DNA from: Mesorhizobium onobrychidis
GTDB lineage: Bacteria; Pseudomonadota; Alphaproteobacteria; Rhizobiales; Rhizobiaceae
NCBI RefSeq assembly: GCF_024707545.1
Contig: NZ_CP062229.1
Location: 2,709,501 to 2,773,500 of the forward strand
DNA length: 64,000 nt
Direction: 5' to 3'
Made by a program: the position numbers and the translations under genes. The notes beneath the pieces are model-generated. The model saw only the letters and a program-made list of their open reading frames with translations, searched no databases and had not been told where the DNA came from. Shown piece after piece: positions 17,193 through 24,661 of this stretch; position 1 is the first letter of the stretch, and every line of letters starts with the position of its first letter.

Positions 17193-18179
17193 ATGAAAGC
17201 TGAAATGAACCGACGCCTGTTTATGGTCGCCGTCGGCGCACTCGCCGCCGGGACCGCCGTTCCCGCCTTCGCGCAGGACAAACCGAAGCTGCGTTTCTCG
17301 GCCGTGTTCTCGGAACAGGACATCCGGGCCGAGATGATGAAAATGTTCGCCGACGCCATCAAGGACGACTTTGCCTTCGAGGGCTATTACGGCGGGAACC
17401 TGTTCAAGCAGGGCACCGAACTTGTCGCCATCCAGCGCGGCAACCTTGAGATGGGCAACGTTGCCCCGCAGGACATCTCCAAGCAGATTCCGGCGTGGTC
17501 TATCGTCACCGCCGGCTACCTGTTCCGTGACGCCGCGCACCTGAAGGCCTTCTTTGCCAGCGATGCCGGCGCGGAGCTGAAGAGGATGACCGAGGACCAG
17601 CTCGGTGTGAGGGTGCTCGGCCCCACCTATTTCGGCCTGCGCCAGGTCGGCCTGAAGCCGGACAAGGAAATCAAGACTCCCGCCGACATGGCCGGCATCA
17701 AGCTGCGTATGCCGGGTGGCGACGCCTGGCAATTCCTCGGCCAGGCGCTCGGCGCGAACCCTACGCCCATGGCATACGCCGAGGTCTATACCGGCCTGCA
17801 GACAGGCGCGATCGACGGGCAGGACAACCCTCTGCCCAACGTCGAGAACATGAAGTTCTACGAGGTCATGTCGCAGATCGTCCTCACTTCGCACCTCGTC
17901 GGTTTCGACCTTCTCAGCATCTCGAAGAAGGTGTGGGACGAGATGGGGGCCGAGAAGCAGGCAAAGGTCCAGGCCGCGGCGGACAAGGCGATCGACTTCT
18001 CGACAGAAAAACACCTGACGCGCGAGAAGGAACTCGTTGAAACATTCAAGGGCAAGGGCTTGAAGATCTACGAGCCCGATGTCGCTGCATTCCGCAAGCA
18101 TGTGCAGGAGCAATATCTTGCCTCCGACCTGGCCAAGGAATGGCCGGCCGGGATGGTCGACAAGATCAACGCGCTTTGA
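17193..18179 (+). CDS. TRAP transporter substrate-binding protein (DctP family)
   Basis: The 328-residue protein has an N-terminal export signal (NRRLFMVAVGALAAGTAVPAFAQ) with a likely cut after AFA. The mature part shows the DctP landmarks GIKLRMPGG and YTGLQTGAIDGQDNPLPN, where the conserved arginine binds the substrate carboxylate. It captures an organic acid in the periplasm for the membrane subunits that follow. Given its neighbours, quinate, shikimate or dehydroshikimate is the likely ligand. AGGGAGGA precedes the start. Its length and order (P, Q, M) are standard. Confidence 0.92.
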   Translation: MKAEMNRRLFMVAVGALAAGTAVPAFAQDKPKLRFSAVFSEQDIRAEMMKMFADAIKDDFAFEGYYGGNLFKQGTELVAIQRGNLEMGNVAPQDISKQIPAWSIVTAGYLFRDAAHLKAFFASDAGAELKRMTEDQLGVRVLGPTYFGLRQVGLKPDKEIKTPADMAGIKLRMPGGDAWQFLGQALGANPTPMAYAEVYTGLQTGAIDGQDNPLPNVENMKFYEVMSQIVLTSHLVGFDLLSISKKVWDEMGAEKQAKVQAAADKAIDFSTEKHLTREKELVETFKGKGLKIYEPDVAAFRKHVQEQYLASDLAKEWPAGMVDKINAL

Positions 18180-18259
18180 CGCGACAAAACTCGCCGGCCG
18201 GTCCGCTTGTGACCGGCTGGCCCAAACTCGTTTGGCCAGACGCCCGCCAGGGAGGCATG

Positions 18260-18778
18260 ATGAACCCGGGATTGAGAAAGGTCGGCGGCTGGCTCTACCG
18301 GCGCGCCGAGAACGCCATCGCCATCGCAATCGGCGCCATGTTCGCCGCGTTTCTGCTCCAGGTTGCTTTTCGCTACCTTCTCAACTGGCCGACCGGCTGG
18401 AGCAACGAGCTCACCGTCGTACTCTGGATCTGGGTTGTGCTGTTCGGCGCAGCGTTCGTCGTTCGTGAAGAAGAGGAAATCCGTTTTGATCTCCTCTACG
18501 CCGCGGTCGGTCCAGACATAAGGCGAGCAATGACGCTCGCCTTCGCGATCGCTCTCGTCGCGCTCTATGGCTGGTCCTTTCCGGCCGTCTTCGACTACGT
18601 GACCTTCATGAAGGTCGAGAGCACCGCCTACCTCAAGATACGTTTCGACTGGCTGTTCTCGATCTATCTCGTCTTCGTGGTCGCCGTGATCGCCCGCTAC
18701 CTGTGGCTCGCGTGGCGTGCTCTGCGGGGCGAAGCGCCGGCGGAATTTGACCCCACGAAAGCGAGCTCCGGCGTATGA
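18260..18778 (+). CDS. TRAP transporter small permease (DctQ family)
   Basis: About 172 residues with four hydrophobic segments: AIAIAIGAMFAAFLLQVAF, TVVLWIWVVLFGAAFVV, AMTLAFAIALVALYG and the last around FSIYLVFVVAVIARYLWL. The loop after segment two carries the charged run REEEEIRFD, typical of DctQ. It pairs with the large permease to form the sodium-driven carrier. Two ATGs stand together; the second, at 18260, has AGGGAGG four bases upstream and is preferred. Confidence 0.9.
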   Translation: MNPGLRKVGGWLYRRAENAIAIAIGAMFAAFLLQVAFRYLLNWPTGWSNELTVVLWIWVVLFGAAFVVREEEEIRFDLLYAAVGPDIRRAMTLAFAIALVALYGWSFPAVFDYVTFMKVESTAYLKIRFDWLFSIYLVFVVAVIARYLWLAWRALRGEAPAEFDPTKASSGV

Positions 18779-20085
18779 ACCTCGCGAGTCCCTTTTCGCT
18801 GTCAGTCGTTGCGATCACAGCGCTGGCCCTGCTTGGCCTGCCGATCGGTCACTCGATGATCGCCGGGTCGATCCTCTATCTCTGGCTTGCAGGGCTCGAC
18901 ATGGGCACCTCCGCCGAGCAGCTCCTCAACGGGCTCTACACGAGTTATATTCTGCTTGCCGTGCCGATGTTCATTCTCGCCGCGGAGTTAATGAACGCCG
19001 GAACAATGACCGACCGCCTGCTGCAATTCTGCAACGCTGTCGTCGGCCGTTTCCGCGGCGGCCTGGCGCAGGTCAACGTGCTGCAGTCGATCATCTTCGC
19101 CGGCATGTCCGGCTCGGCCATCGCCGACGCCGCGGGCACCGGCAAGATGATGCAGCAACTCATGACTAAGGATGGCAAGTACCCGGCGAGCTATGCCGCT
19201 GCGCTGACAGCCGTCACCTCCGTCATCGGCCCGATCATTCCTCCGTCAATTCCGCTGGTCATCTACGCGCTAATCTCGGATGCATCCATCGGCTACCTCT
19301 TCATTGCGGGTATCGTGCCGGGCCTTCTTCTCGCCCTGTCACAGATGATCATCGTCGCCATCGACGCGCGCCGGAAGAACTTTCCGGTCGAGAAGCCGGT
19401 GCCGCTCAGGGAATTTCCGGGGATCACCTTGCGCGCATTTCCGGCGCTGATGCTACCGGTCGTTCTGCTGGTCGGCATAAGGGGCGGCGTGATGACCCCG
19501 ACCGAGGCTGCGGCGGTCGCCGCCGGCTACGCGCTGCTCATCTCGGTCGCGATCTATCGCAGCGTGACGCCGGGTCAGCTCTACCATGCGCTTCTCAACA
19601 GCGCCCGCACCACAGCCTCGATCGGCATGCTCATCGCCGGCGCCCTGGTGTTCAACTACGTTGTCACGGTTGAGAACATTCCGCAGTCCCTGTCGGTGAT
19701 CCTGCAGTCCTGGGATCTTTCGCCGATGGGTTTCCTGATCCTCGTCAACATCCTGCTGCTGCTACTGGGCTGCGTGCTGGAGGGGACGACTATCCTGCTG
19801 GTAATCGTGCCGGTGCTGATTCCGACGGCGAAGGTGCTCGGCGTCGACATGGTGCATTTCGGCGTAATGGTCGTCGTCAACATCATGCTCGGGCTCGTCA
19901 CCCCGCCCTACGGGTTGCTGCTGTTCATCATGACTCGTATCGCAGAGGTATCGCTGCGCGACCTGGTGCACGACGTAATGCCGTTTCTCTACGCCATGAT
20001 TGCCGCCCTGATGCTGATCACCTTCTTCCCATCGCTGGTGCTGTGGCTGCCGCGCCTGCTGGGCTATCAAGGAATAGGACCATGA
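18775..20085 (+). CDS. TRAP transporter large permease (DctM family)
   Basis: The 436-residue, strongly hydrophobic protein has about twelve membrane segments and the DctM motifs FAGMSGSAIADAAGTGKMM and GPIIPPSIPLVIYA. It forms the transport channel of the TRAP system. It overlaps the small permease by ATGA and the dehydroquinase by ATGA, so carrier and first enzymes are made from one message. Confidence 0.95.
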   Translation: MNLASPFSLSVVAITALALLGLPIGHSMIAGSILYLWLAGLDMGTSAEQLLNGLYTSYILLAVPMFILAAELMNAGTMTDRLLQFCNAVVGRFRGGLAQVNVLQSIIFAGMSGSAIADAAGTGKMMQQLMTKDGKYPASYAAALTAVTSVIGPIIPPSIPLVIYALISDASIGYLFIAGIVPGLLLALSQMIIVAIDARRKNFPVEKPVPLREFPGITLRAFPALMLPVVLLVGIRGGVMTPTEAAAVAAGYALLISVAIYRSVTPGQLYHALLNSARTTASIGMLIAGALVFNYVVTVENIPQSLSVILQSWDLSPMGFLILVNILLLLLGCVLEGTTILLVIVPVLIPTAKVLGVDMVHFGVMVVVNIMLGLVTPPYGLLLFIMTRIAEVSLRDLVHDVMPFLYAMIAALMLITFFPSLVLWLPRLLGYQGIGP

Positions 20086-20516
20086 CCAAGCCAATCTTCG
20101 TCCTCAACGGCCCAAATCTCAACCGGCTCGGCATGCGCGAGCCGGAGATCTATGGGAGGACGACACTCGCAGAAATCGAGGGGATGTGCCGTGACGCCGC
20201 CGGCGACCATCCGATCCGTTTTCACCAGTCGAACATTGAGGGCGAAATTGTCAACTGGGTCCATGAGGCGATCGACGAAGGCGCGGGCATTCTGATCAAT
20301 CCCGCGGGTTTGAGCTTCATTTCGATCCCGGTGCTCGATGCGCTCAAAATGTTTCCAGGCCCGATCGTCGAACTGCATATCTCGAACATCCATCGCCGCG
20401 AGGAGATCTATCATCGGTCGCTGGTATCGAAGGTCGCCACCGGCGTGATCGCGGGGCTCGGCGCCGAGGGGTATCCGCTCGCGATCCGCTGGCTCATGGA
20501 CCAGGTCGACCTATAG
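20082..20516 (+). CDS. aroQ: Type II 3-dehydroquinate dehydratase
   Basis: The 144-residue protein starts with FVLNGPNLNRLGMREPEIYG, the signature of type II dehydroquinases, with the catalytic tyrosine in EIYG and a histidine in VELHISNIHRRE. It dehydrates 3-dehydroquinate to 3-dehydroshikimate reversibly. In this cluster it would link quinate to the dehydroshikimate dehydratase, so it is probably a catabolic copy. The ATG at 20082 overlaps the permease stop; 13 codons upstream belong to the permease in another frame. Confidence 0.95.
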   Translation: MTKPIFVLNGPNLNRLGMREPEIYGRTTLAEIEGMCRDAAGDHPIRFHQSNIEGEIVNWVHEAIDEGAGILINPAGLSFISIPVLDALKMFPGPIVELHISNIHRREEIYHRSLVSKVATGVIAGLGAEGYPLAIRWLMDQVDL

Positions 20517-20525
20517 TGTATCGCC

Positions 20526-21362
20526 ATGCCTGAACCCTGTATCATCGCCGTTGCGATCACCGGCTCCCTGCCGCGCAAGGAAGACAATCCTGCGGTGCCA
20601 ATCAGCGTGGCCGAACAGATCGAGTCGACCCAGGAAGCCTTTGAAGCAGGTGCGTCACTGGTGCACATCCACGTGCGCAATGACGATCAGAGTTCATCGT
20701 CTGAACCAACGCGCTTCGCTGCCGTTCAGGCGGGGGTGCGTAGGCACTGCCCCGGCATGATCGTCCAGTTCTCGACCGGCGGGCGCGGTCGCGATCCTGC
20801 CGCGCGCGGCTCGGCGCTATATCTGAAGCCGGACATGGCCTCGCTCTCGACCGGTTCGGTCAACTTCCCATCCATAGTCTACGAGAACCATCCCGCCCTG
20901 ATCGGTGATCTCGCAACCGCGATGAAGGCAAATGGCGTGCTGCCGGAGATCGAGATCTTCGACCTGTCGCACCTTCACACTGCCAGGCGGCTGGCCGACG
21001 GGGGACTTATAGGTGAGCGCCCGCACATCCAGTTTGTCATGGGCGTGCAAAACGCACTGCCTGCGGAGGAGAGATTGCTCGATGTGCTCCTCAGGGAAGC
21101 GAAACTCCTGTTTCCACAATCCACCTGGACAGCGGCCGGAATAGGCCGCAACCAAACGATCGTGATGCAATGGGCGTTGGCGCGCGGAGCAGACGCAGTG
21201 CGTACCGGACTTGAGGATAATATCAGGATCACCAGGGAACGCCTGGCGCGCAGCAATGCGGAGCTCGTCGAACTCGCGGCGGCCTCAGTCGAGAAGTTTG
21301 GTCGGCGTGTCGCCACCGTCAACGAGGCGCGCCAAACGCTTGGTCTGGCGTCAGGATCGTAA
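20526..21362 (+). CDS. BKACE-family beta-keto acid cleavage enzyme (DUF849)
   Basis: The 278-residue TIM barrel has the family's zinc ligands His47 and His49 (VHIHVRNDD) and Glu230 (TGLEDN). BKACE enzymes take a beta-keto acid and acetyl-CoA and give acetoacetate plus a CoA ester, as first known from 3-keto-5-aminohexanoate cleavage in lysine fermentation. Here the only beta-keto acid in sight is 3-oxoadipate, made by pcaD in the divergent operon. Its cleavage would give succinyl-CoA and acetoacetate and do the work of the missing pcaIJ and pcaF. The gene begins nine bases after aroQ. The family is firm and the substrate is inferred. Confidence 0.85.
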   Translation: MPEPCIIAVAITGSLPRKEDNPAVPISVAEQIESTQEAFEAGASLVHIHVRNDDQSSSSEPTRFAAVQAGVRRHCPGMIVQFSTGGRGRDPAARGSALYLKPDMASLSTGSVNFPSIVYENHPALIGDLATAMKANGVLPEIEIFDLSHLHTARRLADGGLIGERPHIQFVMGVQNALPAEERLLDVLLREAKLLFPQSTWTAAGIGRNQTIVMQWALARGADAVRTGLEDNIRITRERLARSNAELVELAAASVEKFGRRVATVNEARQTLGLASGS

Positions 21363-21522
21363 TTCCCGGCCGCAGCTTCGCGCCGCGCTGTCGGACCTGT
21401 TGCGCCTTGGCCACCGTCCTCGTCGATCCTTCAGACATCGCTATCCGCGACAAGGAGGAAGCTCGACATCCTGGCGCGCCCTCACATCAATAGGCCGGCT
21501 TTTGCCACCGAGCACGACAAAA

Positions 21523-21542
21523 AGTGCACTGTCACCGTAATT
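21523..21542 (-). repeat. 20-bp motif, copy 1 of an inverted pair
   Basis: AGTGCACTGTCACCGTAATT is the exact reverse complement of the sequence at 47084-47103. It lies between the convergent BKACE and soxR genes in a non-coding gap. Similar words are scattered in many proteobacterial genomes near small transposase-linked repeats, as far as I recall. The two copies enclose the accessory region of this window. Confidence 0.6.
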
Positions 21543-21617
21543 TAATTCCGTAATTCAAACGCATCCGCGAACTGCCCATCACACCGGACAAGCGGCTCTG
21601 ACAGGCACGCCGCCAAT

Positions 21618-22052
21618 TCATCCCAGCCAATACCTCGGCCCCGGCCCCTTGCGACCTGCCATATCGGCAGGGTTCGCAAGGCTACACCGGTCGATCGACA
21701 GGCAGCCGCAACCGATGCACTCGGTAAGCCCGGACCTCAGACGCTGCAACTCGGCGATGCGCTGGTCGATGCGCTTGGTCCACCGGCCCGACAAACGCGA
21801 CCAATCCCGACGTGACGGCACGCGATCGGCTGGCAACTTGGCGAGTTCGCCGCCAATCTCCTCAAGCGTCAGCCCAATTCGCTGCGCGAAGACGATGAAG
21901 GCGATCCGGCGCAGCACCGAGCGCGGATAGCGCCTATGCCCCGAGCCGGCCCGCTCGGAAGCGATCAGCCCGCGCTCCTCGTAGAAACGCAGTGCCGATG
22001 AGGCGACGCCGCTGCGCCGCGACACGTCGGTGATGGTCAGCATGGATTCCAT
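21618..22052 (-). CDS. soxR: Redox-sensing MerR-type regulator SoxR
   Basis: The protein is about 144 residues. The MerR helix-turn-helix is in LTITDVSRRSGVASSALRFYEERGL, followed by the dimerising helix. Near the C-terminus CIGCGCLSIDRC gives the C-x2-C-x-C-x5-C set that binds the [2Fe-2S] cluster in SoxR. Oxidation of that cluster by redox-cycling compounds turns on target promoters. In most bacteria outside the enterics SoxR controls small sets of oxidoreductase and efflux genes rather than soxS. A SoxR box lies in the gap to the divergent SDR gene. Three ATGs near the start (22067, 22052, 22043) are possible. Confidence 0.93.
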   Translation of the reverse strand: MESMLTITDVSRRSGVASSALRFYEERGLIASERAGSGHRRYPRSVLRRIAFIVFAQRIGLTLEEIGGELAKLPADRVPSRRDWSRLSGRWTKRIDQRIAELQRLRSGLTECIGCGCLSIDRCSLANPADMAGRKGPGPRYWLG

Positions 22053-22076
22053 GCGTGAACAAAGCACAATTCCCGC

Positions 22077-22107
22077 TTGACTTCAAGTTAACTTGAACTT
22101 GTAGCAA
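22077..22107 (+). promoter_or_regulatory. SoxR-dependent promoter with SoxR box
   Basis: TTCAAGTTAACTTGAA at 22082-22097 is a perfect 16-base palindrome matching the SoxR-box core. A -35 element TTGACT (22077-22082) overlaps it. The weak -10 TAGCAA at 22102 is 19 bases away, the over-long spacing SoxR promoters use. It points towards the SDR and QueA-like genes. Confidence 0.85.
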
Positions 22108-22136
22108 CTGCAGTACAGATTGAAGGAGCACCGGCA

Positions 22137-22859
22137 ATGCAGACGAATATCGATCTTCAGGGACTTCGCGTGGCGGTCACGGGCGGCACATCCGGCCTCG
22201 GACTGGCGCTTGTGCGGCAGCTTGCCGAGCAGGGTGCGTCCGTCGCCTTCGTCGCCCGCACCACCGCGGACGTCGAACGCATCGCCGACGAGACCGGCGC
22301 GCACGGGATTGTCGGCGACGTCGGCAAGAAGGAAGACATCTACCCGATCGCGTTGCAAATGACCGCCAGCCTCGGCGGGCTCGACGTCCTGATCAACAAT
22401 GCGTCGAGCCTCGGACCTGTTCCTCTGGCGCTTCTTGCCGATACCGAGTGCGAGGAGTTGGAAAAAGCGCTCGCGGTCAATCTCGTCGGCGCGTTCCGGC
22501 TAACGAAAGCCCTGTTCGGTGCGCTTGCCGCGTCCGCACGCGAGGGCCGTGGCGCGCTGGTGATCAACATCTCCAGCGACGCAGCGGTGAACGCCTATCC
22601 CGGCTGGGGCGCGTATGGCGCGAGCAAGGCTGCTCTTGCCCATCTCACGGCGATTTGGGACGAGGAGGCGAAAGCCGACGGCATCCGGCTCCTCGCGCTC
22701 GACCCCGGCGATATGGACACCCCGCTGCACGCGCTGGCGCTTCCTGACGCCGATCCGTCGACATTGAAGCGCCCCGAAGTGGCTGCTGCCGAAATCATCG
22801 AAAAGATGCTCGACGCGTTGCCGGTCAGCACAACGATTCTCGCCGGGACACGCGGATGA
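22137..22859 (+). CDS. Short-chain dehydrogenase/reductase, SoxR-controlled
   Basis: The 240-residue protein is a classical SDR. TGGTSGLGLALVRQL is the cofactor loop, LINNASS the central motif, and YGASKAAL gives the catalytic Tyr-x3-Lys with a serine in NISSDA. The substrate is not readable; its SoxR promoter suggests reduction of a quinone or another redox-active toxin. AAGGAG is eight bases before the start. It overlaps the next gene by ATGA. Confidence 0.9.
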   Translation: MQTNIDLQGLRVAVTGGTSGLGLALVRQLAEQGASVAFVARTTADVERIADETGAHGIVGDVGKKEDIYPIALQMTASLGGLDVLINNASSLGPVPLALLADTECEELEKALAVNLVGAFRLTKALFGALAASAREGRGALVINISSDAAVNAYPGWGAYGASKAALAHLTAIWDEEAKADGIRLLALDPGDMDTPLHALALPDADPSTLKRPEVAAAEIIEKMLDALPVSTTILAGTRG

Positions 22860-23890
22860 TTGCCGCCGACCGTCCCGATCGGCGCTCCGCCAGGCTGTTC
22901 GTCGTCGAGGCAGACGGCACGATGCGCGACCTGCCGCGCGCTGGACTCGCGATGCTATTCGATCCCGGCGATCTGGTCGTCGGCAACGACGCCGCGACCT
23001 TGCCTGCCAGCTTGCACGGAACGCATGTCCCCAGCGGCGAGGCGATCGAGATTCGCCTGGCAGGTTGGCTGTCACTTCCCGATCCAACCCGCTTCGTGGC
23101 TATTGCCTTCGGCGCGGGCGATCACCGCACGCGCACGGAAGACCGGCTGCCTCCGCCGCCGCTGTCACCAGGTGACCGCCTCCGGCTCGGCCCACTGGAA
23201 GCCGTCGTAGAGCGCCTTCTCGACCATCCTCGCCTTCTCGAGCTGCGCTTCCCAGGCAACCGCGCAGCGGTACTTGCTGGACTGGCGCGGCACGGCCGGC
23301 CGATCCAATACGCGCATGTTCCCGAGCCGCTGGCCCTGTGGGATGTCTGGACGAAGATTGCCGCCCGGCCGGTCGCGTTCGAGGCGCCATCGGCAGGCTT
23401 TGCACTCGACTGGCGCACGCTCCAAGCCTGGCGTCGGCGCGGCGTCGGCTTCGCAACAGTCACGCATGCCGCGGGCGTTTCCTCCACCGGCGATCCCGCG
23501 CTCGACCTGCGCCTCCCTTTCGACGAGCCGTACCGCATCCCCGAGCACACCGCGGCGCAGGTTGCGCGGGCGAAGCTCCGCGGCGGCCGCATCATCGCGA
23601 TCGGCACGAGTGTAGTGCGCGCGCTTGAGGCGGCCGCCAGTCCCGCCGGGAATGTGCGTGCCGAAAATGCCATTGCGACAGGGCGCATCGCGCGGGACAC
23701 GCGGCTTCACGTGGTCGATGCTGTTCTCACAGGCGTCCACCAGCCCGGCGAAAGCCATTTCGAGCTCCTGCGTGCCTTTGCCGACGATGCTCTGCTCGCC
23801 AAGGCCTCCGCAGCCTTCACCGCGTACCGATACCGCACGCATGAATTCGGCGATTCCATGCTGCTCAATCGCCAACCGCTGCATCTATAG
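22856..23890 (+). CDS. QueA-family protein (S-adenosylmethionine:tRNA ribosyltransferase-isomerase paralogue)
   Basis: The 344-residue protein follows the QueA plan: an N-terminal SARLFVVEADGTMRDLP, then the split barrel, then THAAGVSSTGD and RIIAIGTSVVRALEAA, and near the end FHQPGESHF-like (VHQPGESHFELLRAF). True QueA transfers the ribosyl part of SAM to preQ1 in the wobble base of four tRNAs. This copy departs from QueA in its first 40 residues, and it sits in a SoxR-driven pair with an SDR rather than with tgt. It may be a second QueA used under oxidative stress or a relative with another acceptor. ATGA overlap with the SDR ties their expression. Confidence 0.8.
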   Translation: MIAADRPDRRSARLFVVEADGTMRDLPRAGLAMLFDPGDLVVGNDAATLPASLHGTHVPSGEAIEIRLAGWLSLPDPTRFVAIAFGAGDHRTRTEDRLPPPPLSPGDRLRLGPLEAVVERLLDHPRLLELRFPGNRAAVLAGLARHGRPIQYAHVPEPLALWDVWTKIAARPVAFEAPSAGFALDWRTLQAWRRRGVGFATVTHAAGVSSTGDPALDLRLPFDEPYRIPEHTAAQVARAKLRGGRIIAIGTSVVRALEAAASPAGNVRAENAIATGRIARDTRLHVVDAVLTGVHQPGESHFELLRAFADDALLAKASAAFTAYRYRTHEFGDSMLLNRQPLHL

Positions 23891-24661
23891 CGCGAACAGG
23901 ACCGGGCCGCCTCCTCCCTGACATGCGTCCATCATCGGTCCTGGAAGATTGGCGCATCGCCTCCACGGTGGCACGCCTGGACGCTGCATTCGGCGAGGCG
24001 CACTTCGATCTAGACTAGCAACCCGACGGCCCCCGCACCCCGCTGAAACAGCCCAGCGTATCCAGCCGATCCGGAAGTGAGCCACGTCGCTGTATGATCA
24101 AGACGTTCCCGATGCTCCTGGCTGAGGTCAATACCCTCGGCCAGTTTTGCGGTTCTCCGAGCTACCAAGCCGGCTTCCAGTGGTGGCGTACGTGAGGACA
24201 TTAAGCGACTAGGCCAAAGAAAAGGAGGCCGCCTGAAAGTTTAAATCCTACGCCAAGCTCGTAGGCTCAGACGCAGGTGACAGACTGCTGAAGGCTGACA
24301 AGACACGTAAGGCGGACAGTCCAAGCGACCAGCACGCGGGGAATTTGTTGAACCTGTGGATTGACAGTACAAAACAAGTGGCGTTGAATGAGTATTCTCT
24401 AAAAGATAGTAGCGGTGACGCTCTACAAAAAGGGCGGGCAGTTGAAGTACCGGTTTCAGTCGAACCATCGCGGAATCAGCGGGGCTGGGTCTGCGTCGTC
24501 TCCATACGACCTATAACGCTGAGCTTACTATCTCCATGTCGCTTCGCGCTAACTTGGTAGTGCATCGGCGAGATGTGAGCCTTATTGCCGGGTGACTCTG
24601 AACACTCTCCGCTGGACGGAGAACAGAGGGGGCGAAGCTATCACAAAGCGGGGGGCGCGGG
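23891..24661. other. Long gap ahead of the giant-gene module
   Basis: About 770 bases with no gene I can support. The 24,230-24,560 part has a plus-strand frame without a good start (about 100 residues, fairly hydrophilic) that could be a remnant, and a short minus-strand frame at 24010-24201. Base composition is richer in A and T than the flanks in the 24,340-24,560 part. The promoter of the giant genes must lie here, but no clear -35/-10 pair stands out. Confidence 0.45.

Noticed and set aside
24345..24560. 71-codon plus-strand frame before the giant gene
   Set aside because: Starts at a TTG without ribosome site; open upstream without a start; likely a remnant or chance.
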